DNA of 64,000 nucleotides, from assembly GCA_036245525.1 (NCBI GenBank), contig BTPG01000001.1, forward strand, positions 221,539,774 through 221,603,773. The letters are read 5' to 3'. Below, one piece after another: positions 46,521 through 57,116 of the stretch. The stretch's first letter is position 1. The number at the start of each line of letters is the position of its first letter. The notes beneath the pieces are model-generated. The model made no database searches and had not been told where the DNA came from. It saw only the letters and a list, made by a program, of their open reading frames with translations. The translations under genes were made by a program, and so were the position numbers. Origin of the DNA: Semisulcospira habei. Lineage: Eukaryota; Mollusca; Gastropoda; Semisulcospiridae.

Positions 46521-46605
46521 ACAAGGGTAGTACCTGATTCGCTTGGCGCCTTTCGACCAGGCGCCAAGCGAATCAGTCACTACCCTTCAGCTATCTTGGT
46601 CGACC
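46521..46605. mobile_element. Type-B hairpin core
   Basis: CAAGGGTAGTACCTGATTCG and CGAATCAGTCACTACCCTTC around GCGCCTTTCGACCAGGCGC. Confidence 0.75.
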
Positions 46606-47094
46606 CTGAGATTTGTTCGAAAATATCAGTTAATAGTCATGTCAAGGGTCTTCGGCTGAAACAAAATATTGGACTATGACGCTGACGCGAATGCATAGTA
46701 ATTGGCTGTGCAAATACGAGGGTCACAGCCTTTGCACTCCGACCAGCAGCACAGCTATAGAGCAATATAATTAGTATGGCAGCGGCGAGTTACTTGACTG
46801 ATGTTGACTAATGTGATGTGATGTGATGGAATGTGTAGTACAAAGCTCTACTGATTCCATCATTCGATATTCGAGTCTTTATTTTGCAGTAACGGGACGA
46901 CTAGTGGACGAGGACGGACATTGTGTGGTCGGTGACACAGTCAATAATATCACAGATAATGGAGCATGTTTGTATCCACTTTTCGTCAGTCTGTGATTGT
47001 GCGTAGTTCAAGTTTCACAAAAGTTGTTCTGGCTCAAGGCCGGTTCACGAAGAGATTTGGGTGACGAAGCGATGCTGATATAGTGCATTATATG

Positions 47095-47153
47095 TGTGCT
47101 AATCTGTGATTTTGGACCTTACAGCCTGCGGCCCTAGTCACAGATCAACACAC
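47095..47153. mobile_element. Type-D hairpin upstream of CHSY
   Basis: TGTGCTAATCTGTGATTTTG and CTAGTCACAGATCAACACAC. Confidence 0.65.
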
Positions 47154-47161
47154 GATTATCG

Positions 47162-47357
47162 TTAACTCATTCAGTTCCAAAACACCACATCCAGATATGG
47201 ATCAACCATGGTAGTTCAAGGGTGGTGCTAGAATAGCCTGGCGCCTGTAGGCGCCAAGCTATTCTGGCACCACCCTTGAACTATCATGGTAGATGTATCT
47301 CCTGAATTGTAATGCACTCCTCAGAGGACAACTCCAAAATGTGGTACCGTGAGTTAA
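47162..47357. mobile_element. Type-B element upstream of CHSY
   Basis: TTAACTCATTCAGTTCCAAA to TGGTACCGTGAGTTAA, with a long hairpin ATGGTAGTTCAAGGGTGGTG. It lies about 250 bp 5' of the CHSY start codon, so it may be in the promoter or 5' UTR. Confidence 0.8.
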
Positions 47358-47609
47358 TGAAGAGTCTGCGAGCTAAAAAGGCTGGTAAACAGTAATATGA
47401 TTTTCCTTTGTAGAGCCCGATGTTTACTGACGCGATGAGATGATTAATCCTGTAAACAGTACCACTGAAGGGCCGACCGGCTGCAAATCAACCCGTATTA
47501 TACGTACACATGATTTGTTTTTGTGGCACTCTGCAATGAAATTGTCTCAACTGGATTGTTATTTTAAAACATTTTGTCGAGTGTTGTAACTCGGTGGAAT
47601 TTGTACACC

Positions 47610-48770
47610 ATGCTACCTGTACGACTTAAACGTCGTCAAACGGACGTTATTCTATTGCTCATAGGTGTTCTCATTGGCTGGTTGACGGTTCAACTCCTAC
47701 AACTGGAGTTTCTGCCAAAGTCCGGTGTTCGCTGTCGAAAATATCTGAGTGACACGAACTTTGGCGGTTTTAACACTCAAGGTCATCCGAGGTCATCGAG
47801 AGAACAAAGTTCAAAGTTAAAGGGGCTGCTGCTGGTGGGCGTCATGACAACGAGACGTGATCTGGCAACGAGAGCAACAGCGATAAGGGACACCTGGGGG
47901 AAAGGTATACCGGGCAGAGTTATCTTCTACATTGGTGAAACTGAAAGACAGGGACAAGACGGAGAATTTGGGAACACAGGAAACAAAAGTGCAATGAAAG
48001 GGGAAGGAATCAGCTCGAAGCAAACATCAGCAGTTGAAAAGCGGCGTATTAAAACAAAGGACAACGCATTGGTTTCCGGAGAGACAGCAGGTGTTCAGCT
48101 TACTGGAAGGAGTAATACTGGACAAGTTACCAGGGAGGCAGGAGACGTGCACCGTGTAAACAAGACGGACAACAGACTCGACTTCAAAGACATAGACGTT
48201 CCACAAAAACCAGACATTACAAAATTTGTAACTCATTCGAGACGTGCCGAATTCGGACACGCGGCGCACAGCCGCGTATCCGAAAGCGGCACGTCTCGAA
48301 TTAGATTAAAAAAGACAGAAAAGGTCCGTTTCATAGACGAACTACCGGTGGTTGAACTTCAAGGTGTAAGCGACGAGGCCTACCCCCCGCAAGCCAAGAG
48401 CTTCGCCATGCTTCGGCACATGCAAGTGAACTTTGGGGACGAATTCCACTGGTTCATGCGGGCGGACAGCGACGTCCTGGTGCGCCCTGAACCTCTCAGC
48501 AAATTTCTAAGCTCCATAGACAGTTCCCGATTTTTGTACTTAGGTCAGCCTGGCACTGGGGTCCCTAATGAGAGGGGAAAGCTGGGACTGAGGGGTGGGG
48601 CGCCCTACTGCATGGGTGGCCCGGGGGTACTGCTGTCTGCCCCCACCCTGGAGCTGCTGGTGCCTCACCTGGAGAAGTGTGGGAAGCAGACGGTGACGTC
48701 ACATGAGGATACGGAGTTGGGGAGATGCCTGCAGCATTATGTCAACATCACTTGTAGCAGGAGTGCCCAG
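47610..48770 (+). CDS. CHSY1: CHSY exon 1: signal anchor and GT31-like domain
   Basis: Residues 1-387. The basic MLPVRLKRR start and hydrophobic anchor are followed by the GT31 opening ([17 protein letters not shown] near 70-90, then RDTWGK). A poorly conserved insert of about 130 residues follows. The domain resumes with [15 protein letters not shown], the FMRADSDV metal site, [11 protein letters not shown] and HEDTELGRC. The donor is CAG|GTAAGC and the exon ends at a codon boundary. Without splicing the frame stops five codons into the intron. Confidence 0.92.
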
Positions 48771-50557
48771 GTAAGCAATAAATTATGACCTGACAAAAAC
48801 CACACTTTTACTACAACAACAGAAATCTAATTGTTACTGTTTTGTATTGTCGAAAGACGGACATATTTCTAGGGCGACCAACTTCTGTTGGAACTATTGG
48901 CACAAGCAACGATCCCAAAAGGTCGTTCACGATGCTTAACAATTTACAGCAAGCTTTCCCCTACCACTGGACTTTGAATTTTGCGTTCATTCAACAACCA
49001 AAAGCCACAACGTGACCTGCCGAAGGAACACAGATTACATTGGTCTCCGCAAGAGACATAGATTCTCATGGGTCCCGACAGTCGAGGGTGCTCATGAGAA
49101 TCTATGTCCCTTGTAGTTGGATTGTATGCACATTTTCTCGGCAGTGAAGGCGTTAATCTTTCATAATCTTGATAGTAGAACAGAGGAAACTTATAAAGCG
49201 ATACACACTGTGAAAAATAACTCTTATGCACCCTGCGGGTAGGGCATTGAGAATAGCTGTTATTCACTACTGTTAAAACTATCGCCGAAGAGGACTGTCA
49301 CCAATCAAGAGTGTGGGGGGGGGGGGGGGGGGGGGGAGTTATGTCCTAAAATCGTGACTCGTGAATCATGATTGTAAGTTCGTCGTGAAAAAAAAGTATT
49401 GGTCGTTGAACGTGAAAGCCAAAATAAGATCTTCCTGGTGCATGAAAAATTCCTGGTTATTTCGTGAAACATGGAGAGTCTCTTGACTCACTTAAACTCC
49501 ACTGTGAAACCTCCTCCCTCCCCCTCCACCCTCACCCCCATCCCCGCCCCCACCCAAACCCCCCGTCTTTTTTAGTTTCGGGCTGTGAAAACAGATTTAT
49601 AACGCGGTACCTTTCCTCCCACGCGTCTCCTTCCATTGTGAAAGTAAATGCTTATTATTTTGAAAATGTGATATGTGAATCGCAAAATAAATTGTCGTGA
49701 ATCAGTGAAGGTGCTGACCCTCTCCCACCCTCCCACCCACCCCTATTCCAAATTTATTTCTGTGTTGTGGTCAGCTGAGGCACAGATCTCTGTAGTTCGG
49801 TATTTCACATCGTCACATGCTTGTATAAGTTCACATTATACTCAGTCATGCATCATGGCCTAGTTTCCGTGACAGGAAGCGCCCACTCAAAACTCCTTCA
49901 GACAAGCCCAAACATCTGCAAGAGGCATACATTCTCATAAGCCCCTGCGGATGCAGGGGCTTATGAGGATCTGTGCCTCTTGCTCGCATCAATTCGGTTC
50001 CACTTTCCGTCAATTTAAGTCTTGACTGATACTGACAGTCATTTTGGTTTAGTCGTCGACTTCTATAGCAATCAATGCGATACATATGTATAGTTTGCTC
50101 CTGTCAGTCTTACTAACCGGAAACTGAAACTACAGTCTTGCTGTTCGTATGTGTGTCGGCCTCCGACGCTGGTCCTTATTACCTACAGTCGTACAGTTCA
50201 AAATCGTAGAGCAGTACTGCCGTATGTTCATTTTAAATTTTTGTTATACAATAAAAATCTCTTTCCTCAAAAATTGACACACTGGCATTTTGCCACGTAA
50301 CGACAAAGCTGTACTCATATAAATATGCAGGCAATCTCTTTCTATCCCAGTTCCAAATGCTGGAGACGGACAGGCTATGGTAGTCCACTTCAGCCGGAAT
50401 ACGGTAATCCCTGGTGAGTTTTGTGTCCGAGGGCACAGTCGATTGAACAGTCCCGATCAATTTCCAATAACTCTGCAGAAGGTTCAAATATCAGTTATAG
50501 TGACTCAGAAATGAACTAGAAGACTGAACAGCGGAAAGAGAGAGAGAGAAAGGGGGG

Positions 50558-50631
<74 letters not shown>

Positions 50632-52542
50632 CGCATAGGGTCAGTATTGTAATGATGAGCAGTCTGAACGGACCAAGGGATACCATTTAAACTGCTGAAA
50701 ATGTTCAAAGCACAACCACAGACCAAGATACAAAACTAGATACATCGGCAAAACAATTTGATATCAACTTGACTTTTAATTTTGTTTTGCTTTCTTGTCA
50801 GATGAGCCTGCTATTCTACCAAAACTACCGCGACAAGAACGGGTCGTTCACGGGCGAACTTGACCCCAAGATCTTCTCGGCCTTGACCCTTCACCCGGTC
50901 AAAGACGCGCGACACATGTATCGTCTGCACGTGCTGCTGGAGACGAGTCGATTGCAGTCTCTGCAACATCGCCAGCAAAGATACAGGACCACTATGGACG
51001 CAATCACGGCCTTGGGTGATGAAGGTGGGGGTGGTGTTCTTCGTGACGAAAGTGGCAAACACAGGACAAAGCGTTCAGTAGGTGGAAATTCAAAAGTTTC
51101 TGGAAAACACAAACGTAACGTTGAAAATCCAGGATTAGATCCAAAGGAAAACTCATCAAAATCCGAACTGACTCAGTTCACTAAAAAACAGTTCACAATT
51201 AACTCTTCAGCTTCAGCCAGATCCCTTTTGTCAAAAAATGATACCGAAGGAGCAGGTACAAACGATCAATCCCTTGTCCAAAATCTGCCCTTTGATACAA
51301 CAATGGACCCTATTATAACTTCAGCTGTAAGTAGGCCCCGTAATATAAATCAGCCAGTGGCCGCCATACACCTTTCTACCACAGCAGATAACTGTAAGCC
51401 TCTTACAGTTAAAGAAACTCTGGAGTATTCTGTGGAAGAGGACACAATTTGGGATTTCGTCGGACAGGACTATACGTTCTTCTCCCTCTCACCACTTGTA
51501 CACTCAACTGCGAGGACTGCCTCCAGGAAAGCTCAGTGGTACTTTACAGACTTTCACAAAGCAGGGCCGAACACTAACGAGACTTTCGGACGCATTGTGG
51601 CAAGGTATCAACGTGTTTCAGTGGCTGAGGGTTTGCAACATGTACTGATCAAATCTGTGAATAACAGGACGCGCTCTGTGACGCTTACAACTAGATTCGA
51701 CCCCCTCCAATGGCGAGAGATAGAAACGTGTGGCGACAATGAAAAGGATCCGAGTACAAAGGTGGTGGGCATGAATGGTTCAGGTGAACTACACACAAAA
51801 CTGACTGGTGTAAATGACCACGAAACATGGGATAAGCAAACTTCAAATGATAGAAACGGCGCAACAGCGATTGGAGACAATGTTGTTCACCAAGACAGTA
51901 AGCATGAACCGCGTCACAGACGAGACCTTTGGCTTCTTCTGTCATTGTGCAATCGTTACAAAGCCTACGTCCGGTTTCTTCAGTATTTGTCCGAGGCTGC
52001 TAGATCCTACCCGGGAAGAATCTACCTGCGTGTAGCTCTCTTTCCTGACACTTGGGGAAACCATGAACGGTCTCTCTTTTTGACTGATCAGTACCGCATG
52101 CCGTCCACAGGAAAGAGACCAATGAATCTAGACATAACCGTCATCAACATGAATGTAACCTTTTCGCGTGCGCGTGCTTTGCACGAGTTGTCTTCGAGAC
52201 TTCACGAGCACGCGCTTTTAGTGCTCATGGACGTCGACCTCGTGTTGACCTCTAGCTTCCTCTTCCGGGTTGCCAGAAACGCTGGTTTCGGAAGGGCCTA
52301 TTTTCCGGTGAACTTTGCGCAGTACTACCCGGAAACGGTGTGCTACGGCCTGGTTAATTGCACACCAGGAGTTTTTGACTTCGCTAGGGATGCTGGAACT
52401 TGGAGACACTTCAGTTACGGTGTAGCAGCGCTAACAGCAGGGGGCCTGAGACGGGTGGGTGGCATGGATACCAGTATCAAGGGCTGGGGTAAAGAAGACG
52501 TGGATCTATTCTCCAGGTGAGCGAAGGTGTTTGTGTGCGTGC

Positions 52543-52585
<43 letters not shown>

Positions 52586-52637
52586 CGTGCGTGCGTACAT
52601 GCGTGCGTGCGTGCGTGCGTGCGGGCGGGCGGGCGGG

Positions 52638-52719
<82 letters not shown>

Positions 52720-53464
52720 ACCCAATGTGCAAAAGGCCATCGGGCCGACGTCGGCACTGGGGAGTGAGGCAGAGAGATCGAGAAAATGCGAGCTTGCGTC
52801 GGTGTGTAAATTAAACTACTCCGCTTTTTTTTTTTCTTCTTTTAAAAAAAATATATTACTTGACATTTGCTATATGCGACGTTAACTGACAAGGCTCAAG
52901 AGAATCACAGTCTGAAAATCCGAATCACGTTGTGTACAGTGGTGAAACTTGACGGGGCGGCTTCTGTACATCAATGCATGTATTCTTGTCTAGATTTTAA
53001 GGCTTTCTTTGTTTGTTGAAACGTTCGTCTCTGACGCACTACAGCGAAAGTTTTGTAAAAGGTAGGACCAGCTTAGCTTGGTGATAAAGACGCCAGTCTA
53101 ATGTGGCAGTACCCTTAAGCTATCAACTACCCTTGAACTATCATGGTATCAACTCTCCCGCAACTGTAAATTTGGAAAACGCGTTCGTTGTCTTTCAAAA
53201 ATGAACGATTTGTGAACATTTCCTTTGTTCTCAATTAGGTGCGTTTCCAAAGGCCTTCACATCATGCGGGCACTTGACCCAGGCTTAGTGCACGTTCACC
53301 ACAACAGATCATGTGACCCCAAGTTGGCACGTGACCAGCTGCGCATGTGCAGATCGTCGCTTGTCGCTTTATATGGGTCAATTCACAAGCTGGCTCAAAT
53401 GGTCATGGACAGAGACAAAATGAATATTGTGGTACAAAGTGAGACAAACAGACCAAAAGTGTGA
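47610..53464 (+). CDS. CHSY1: Chondroitin sulfate synthase (CHSY-type), complete, three exons
   Basis: Spliced CDS join(47610..48770, 50802..52516, 53239..53464), 1033 codons plus stop. Both introns are GT-AG and phases agree (0, then 2). The ATG at 47610 has A at -3 (ACACCATG) and is followed by a basic stretch and a hydrophobic segment at residues 13-32, a type II Golgi signal anchor. The family polymerises chondroitin by adding GlcA and GalNAc alternately. An N-terminal GT31-like domain (about 69-430, split by an insert) carries DSD at 286-288. A C-terminal GT7-like domain (about 760-1010) carries DVD at 864-866, [10 protein letters not shown] near 948 and a VHVHH motif in exon 3. Vertebrate CHSY1 is about 800 residues. 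The excess sits in two linkers, about 112-245 and 440-585, the first holding an in-frame hairpin element. CHSY3 or CHPF orthology is possible, but both DXD-type motifs favour an active synthase. Confidence 0.92.
48228..48309. mobile_element. Type-C hairpin element inside the CHSY coding exon
   Basis: An 82-bp foldback whose arms ACTCATTCGAGACGTGCC and GGCACGTCTCGAATTAGA match the non-coding type-C copies at 3125, 30818 and 32685. It is translated in frame as residues 207-234 in the non-conserved insert of the GT31 domain, without stops. If it duplicated TTAA on entry, the net gain is 78 bases, 26 codons. Confidence 0.85.
49048..49155. mobile_element. Type-A element, core and right end, in CHSY intron 1
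   Basis: CGCAAGAGACATAGATTCTC and GAGAATCTATGTCCCTTGTA, then the family's outer end GGCAGTGAAGGCGTTAA at 49139-49155. Confidence 0.8.
49916..49983. mobile_element. Type-A hairpin core in CHSY intron 1
   Basis: CTGCAAGAGGCATACATTCT and TATGAGGATCTGTGCCTCTT around CCCCTGCGGATGCAGGGG. Confidence 0.8.
50553..50626. repeat. (GA)n microsatellite in CHSY intron 1
   Basis: Preceded by a G run and AGAGAGAGAAAGG. Confidence 0.95.
50802..52516 (+). CDS. CHSY1: CHSY exon 2: domain junction and GT7-like domain
   Basis: Residues 388-959. The acceptor is TTTCTTGTCAG. The exon opens with [16 protein letters not shown], which continues the GT31 domain. THLP-like [19 protein letters not shown] is followed by a low-conservation linker rich in S, T, K and N. 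The conserved region resumes near 587 ([18 protein letters not shown]) and leads into the GT7-like fold with [27 protein letters not shown] and [19 protein letters not shown]. The donor is CCAG|GTGAGC, leaving two bases of a split Arg codon. Confidence 0.9.
52546..52720. repeat. Compound TG/CGTG/CGGG/GA microsatellite in CHSY intron 2
   Basis: TG repeats, then GTGC and GGGC units, TG again, then GA. It starts 30 bp after the exon 2 donor. Confidence 0.95.
53058..53150. mobile_element. Type-B remnant in CHSY intron 2
   Basis: AAGGTAGGACCAGCTTAGCT and CAGTACCCTTAAGCTATCAA, then CCCTTGAACTATCATGG. Confidence 0.55.
53239..53464 (+). CDS. CHSY1: CHSY exon 3: C-terminus
   Basis: Residues 960-1033 after acceptor CAATTAG. 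The split AG|G codon restores Arg and the frame continues [21 protein letters not shown], matching the end of GT7-type chondroitin GalNAc-transferase domains, where the VHxHH segment helps bind metal. [13 protein letters not shown] and the final Ser/Thr/Lys tail end at a TGA at 53462-53464. Confidence 0.88.
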
Positions 53465-54011
53465 ATATACAGGCATCACAATCATAAGTAACAGACTTAT
53501 GGTGGGAATCGAAAATGTCCACGGACACCGGCTACATCCGCAGGCCAGAAAAGGTGCGTATAATATCAGAGGCACTGAGACGCCTAGATTTGTCCACAGT
53601 GACTGAATTAAACTACCGAAGCTAAAATAACTGTGTAGAGAGGCAGCAGTGAATCATATGTTTTCCAGTATCTGTGATTTTTCATACCTTTTCGACTTTT
53701 CGTCTCAGCAAGTCATTTTCAAAGCCGTCTAAAGCCAATTTCAGATAAGGCCAGATTGTTCAAACAAGTGAAATTGTTCAAAGCATCTAAAGCCATCACA
53801 TTTCCTAGAAAACTTGTGTGCCATAAAAAGATTTGAACAAAATACTTTCACTTTTCTAAACAAAACGGTTTTATCTCAAAATGGTTTTTGGCCGGCTTTA
53901 GATATGACTTGTTGAGACGACATGCCGGATAACGGTCTACGTGGAATCACATTGGGATGGCTCTCCGCATTAAAAAGACAGCAGTCTCTTATAAGCCAAC
54001 ATTCGATATCT
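53465..54011. other. 3' flank of CHSY
   Basis: Presumably holds the CHSY 3' UTR, but I see no clear AATAAA within the first 350 bases. TTCAAAGC and CTAAAGCC words repeat near 53710-53800. Confidence 0.4.
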
Positions 54012-54094
54012 CTTTGCTTGTCGGCAGCGGTTTTAGTCGCGATGATTCCTCCTTTAGGAATCATCGCGACTTAAAATGCTACCAACACGCAAAA
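54012..54094. mobile_element. Type-E hairpin element
   Basis: CGGTTTTAGTCGCGATGATT and AATCATCGCGACTTAAAATG around CCTCCTTTAGG. Confidence 0.75.
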
Positions 54095-54474
54095 TGTTAA
54101 TGTCAGAAGCGTTTGACGACGATACCAACGTTTTATTCTATGGTTTATTCAATTCCATGCAAAATATGTGTGGTGACTCACGGCACGGGGCATCAGCCGC
54201 ATCACCATCTTGAAAGAATGACCAGACATTGCAGGACATCTGTCTGATGCTCACTGATCATATGCTCGTCCCAAAAAACCTCGCTGTCTTTCCGCGGGGG
54301 AAAAAAAAGTCATACATACTCCGCCAATCCTTCTGTTCTTACTCTTGCGGATCAAAGCATGTGAACAACGCTCGTTTGGCGAGGACGACCACTCCAGTCT
54401 CTTCAAGTCGTTTGAGCACACGAATCTCTAACCTGGCCGTTTCACTTGAGCACATTCACAGCAGCACAACGTCT

Positions 54475-54542
54475 TCGGGCCCACGACGGCCGCAGTGGGC
54501 CCGCGCACATGCGCGGGCCCACTGCGGCCGTCGTGGGCCCGA
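54475..54542. repeat. Perfect GC-rich palindrome (type F)
   Basis: Two exact 32-bp arms, TCGGGCCCACGACGGCCGCA onward, around a 4-base ACAT centre. A second diverged copy at 56487 shows it is a dispersed element. Confidence 0.85.
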
Positions 54543-54933
54543 GGACCTTTGCTTATTGTCCGCTGATGCCTAAGGCCTTCCTCATCCACCTGTATGATCA
54601 GTATGCTCTTTGCGCGGTAACACTATCATTCACTCGGCCATTTTGATTTGACAGGCGCATAAAACTTCGTGACGAAGATCGGCGCATGAAAGGATACCAA
54701 AAAAGAACGACGATGATAACATTCGGCACAGGTAACTAATGTTGGGCTGTCTTTAAGATCAAGCAGCAGACGACTCGAGCAAGCGAATTATCGTGGTTGC
54801 TTGTGCATACTCGTGGCGTCAGGTCACATGGTCACTGTCACTGTTGGCTTGTTGTTTTGCCCAACCAAAACCCAGCACGCCAGTTGCAGCTTCTTTGCCA
54901 CCCACCTCCTGCAGACGTCTCCTTGTTTTCTCC

Positions 54934-55037
54934 ACAGAGGCATGTGTTCCAGCCAACTTCACTTCACTTGTGGCCCACACTGTGGATCGACCACACTGTA
55001 GGCCACAAGTGAAGATTGCTGGAAGACACGCTTCTGT
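54934..55037. repeat. Foldback, ACAGAGGCATGTGTTCCAGC type
   Basis: CTTCACTTGTGGCCCACACT and TAGGCCACAAGTGAAG pair, as do the outer GTTCCAGC and GCTGGAAGACAC. Confidence 0.65.
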
Positions 55038-55076
55038 AGATAAAAAAAAAGGCTGTGGGTGGCTGATTTCTGTTCT

Positions 55077-55260
55077 TTAACCCATTCAGCCATGACGCCC
55101 TACAGCAGGAGATGGATCGACAATGATAATCCAAGGGCAGTGCTTGATCTGGCACTGCACTTGAATTATCACGGTCGATCCATCTCCTGCAACTGGTGCA
55201 TAGTCGTTAGATGACGCCTCCAAAATTTGGGAAATATGGCCGTCGGGCTGAACGAGTTAA
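55077..55260. mobile_element. Type-B element, tip deleted
   Basis: TTAACCCATTCAGCCATGAC to GTCGGGCTGAACGAGTTAA. The hairpin tip is shortened to GCAGTGCTTGATCTGGCACTGC. Confidence 0.8.
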
Positions 55261-55585
55261 GTAAGTTACAGTTTTTCACCGTTCAATTGTCGCATAATTC
55301 CTTTACGTATGCCGCCACTGGTAGTTTACAGTACAACGGACTTTTAACATCGTGTTGGGTTCGATTTGCTGCCCACCGCCATCCCCACCCCCCATCCCCA
55401 ACCCACCCACCCACCCACCCCCCTACACCCCCCCCCCCCCTCGGACCCCTTATTTATTTATTTTTTTTAAAGATTAATTTCCTTCGACACACAAGAATTG
55501 AAAAGTGAGAGTTGTAAGCCGGCGTGTGCCAATCAGAGGATCGAGGATAGGCAAACACAAAATTGTCTGAGAAATTCTAATTATG

Positions 55586-56293
55586 GCTGAGTTGGTAAAC
55601 ATCGTCCTGTACCTGGTTAAACGCACCAGTGGCGCCATTACTGCGATTTTCGCATCTGTCCGGTCGCTCGGACTGGTTCTGTGCACCAGAACTGCGCACG
55701 CAGGTAGGCTTCTGCACTTGTAGTGTGGTTTCGTACGTTCACGCGAAACATTGTGATCGCAGCCTAAAAACGGTTCGTTTCCGATTTATGCTTACCTCCC
55801 TTTGCGCGCCAGTTTTGTGTAGAGATGGAGGAGACAGGTTATGTGCCGCAGAGTCGACCTATCTTGTATTTTGAGAAGATTTATGCTGTAAACTTGCTTC
55901 GAAAGGAAAAGGGTGTGTGGAGGAAAGACCTCATCGAGGTGACTCCGGGTCACAGCCTAAAGCGTCGCAGAAGTCGCCGAAATCACCACCTTGAGGAAAA
56001 ATGTTAGTTTTCAAATTATGCCAAATCGTGTAATGTTTCGTGGTGCTGGCATAAGGATGCATTATTGCCGCGCCGGACTGCATATGGTAAAGGGTTTATT
56101 CATATTATTTTGCAGCAGTCAAACGTCACGTGATTTTTTCTTCGAGATTGCTTATTACAATTGCAGAGAGCACACGCTGTAAACCGACCTGGTGCTCAGG
56201 ACCGGTCCGAGCGACCGGTCAGTTGCGAAAATAGCAACAATGGCGTCGCTGGTGCATGTCACCTAGACACAAGGCGGGGTATACCAACTCAGC
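55586..56293. mobile_element. Mutator-like element with long TIRs and 9-bp target duplication
   Basis: A 708-bp element flanked by CTAATTATG on both sides (55577-55585 and 56294-56302). Its ends are inverted repeats of about 110 bp: GCTGAGTTGGTA and CACCAG.GGCGCCATT through GGTCGCTCGGAC recur inverted at 56200-56293. Long TIRs plus a 9-bp duplication fit the Mutator superfamily. The interior holds an open frame, 55825-56007, listed separately. Confidence 0.8.
55825..56007 (+). other. Open frame inside the Mutator-like element
   Basis: A 60-codon ATG frame (MEETGYVPQSRPILYFEKIY, then RKDLIEVTPGHSLKRRRSRR). It does not look like a MULE transposase. Its protein-like composition and basic tail raise the possibility of a captured host fragment. 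Unrecognised. Confidence 0.3.
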
Positions 56294-56486
56294 CTAATTA
56301 TGGGTGCTGACAATGTCACAGAAAATGCGTGTGTGTGCATTTGTGTGTGTTTGGGCGCGCGCGCATGCATGCGAAATATGACTTTCACAACACTAGTCGA
56401 CTTTGCAAATAATCTTTACTAAGGAACTCAATACATGAGGTAAGACTAGTTAATAAATACAACAGTAGGCCAGTAGGCAAAGGACC

Positions 56487-56558
56487 TCGGGCCCACGACG
56501 GCCGCAGTAGGCCTGCGCACGCCTGTGCGCAGGCCCACTGCGACCATCGTGGGCCCGA
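56487..56558. repeat. GC-rich palindrome (type F), second copy
   Basis: TCGGGCCCACGACGGCCGCA and TGCGACCATCGTGGGCCCGA with an enlarged GCGCACGCCTGTGCGC centre. Confidence 0.8.
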
Positions 56559-56895
56559 AGTCGTTTTGCTACTGGCGGACCCTTATAGCTAATAAAACGG
56601 TGATATGATCAGTTTCCAAAAGAAATAATAATGTGAGTCACAAATGTAAATGATTACGTCAAAACTATTTTGATATCATCTTGTGCATCTTAACTCTTTG
56701 GCACCTCGACAAAACGCCTTACCGACAGCCAAATGATTAAAAAAAATAAATATAGACTCACAAGTTGTTATCAGCATCAATAAAGGCAGCACTTTTAAAA
56801 AAGTTTTTTATATTATTATTATTATTCTTTACTTACGTCCTGAGCACTCTGGTAATAAATGAGGGAAAGGAAACAGTGCTAAACCAAAAAAGTTG

Positions 56896-57116
56896 TCAGA
56901 CGTTCCCATTAGCGCCCAGAGAGGCAGCACACTTTTGCAGATCGGCAAACTCGCCGACACATGAAGCGTAGGCCATGACGTGTGCGATGTAGCTCTCCTC
57001 GTGAACTCCGTGGAACAGATGAGCCATCGGGCCACGCGCGTATATCCCGACATCCTCTCCGGCGTGGGTCTCGAGGCCATTAGGGCTTGCTGATTGGAAG
57101 CGATACTCAGGATCAG
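56896..57116 (-). CDS. ALPL: Alkaline phosphatase last exon
   Basis: Acceptor CCTTTCAG. Encodes [19 protein letters not shown], the ETHAGED zinc-ligand His, [20 protein letters not shown] and [12 protein letters not shown]. Ends with a two-Cys tail and TGA at 56896-56898, with no hydrophobic stretch after the last Cys. Confidence 0.9.

Larger units (their letters stand above)
48771..50801 (+). other. CHSY intron 1
   Basis: A 2031-bp intron, GTAAGC to CTTGTCAG. It holds two type-A hairpin elements (49048 and 49916), a pure G run near 49315-49336, C-rich tracts near 49510-49560 and a GA microsatellite at 50553-50626. No further exon was seen. Confidence 0.8.
52517..53238 (+). other. CHSY intron 2
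   Basis: A 722-bp intron, GTGAGC to CAATTAG. It begins almost at once with a long TG/CG microsatellite and later holds a decayed type-B hairpin near 53058-53150. Confidence 0.8.

Noticed and set aside
47574..47609. Extension of the CHSY frame upstream of 47610
   Set aside because: It would need a TTG start. The ATG at 47610 has a good context and is followed by the basic-plus-hydrophobic anchor.
52415..52885. Several overlapping frames of 80-120 codons rich in Cys-Val or His-Thr
   Set aside because: They are translations of the TG/CA microsatellite in CHSY intron 2.
54229..54573. A 114-codon + frame
   Set aside because: Its second half reads through the perfect GC-rich palindrome. No domain or splice context.
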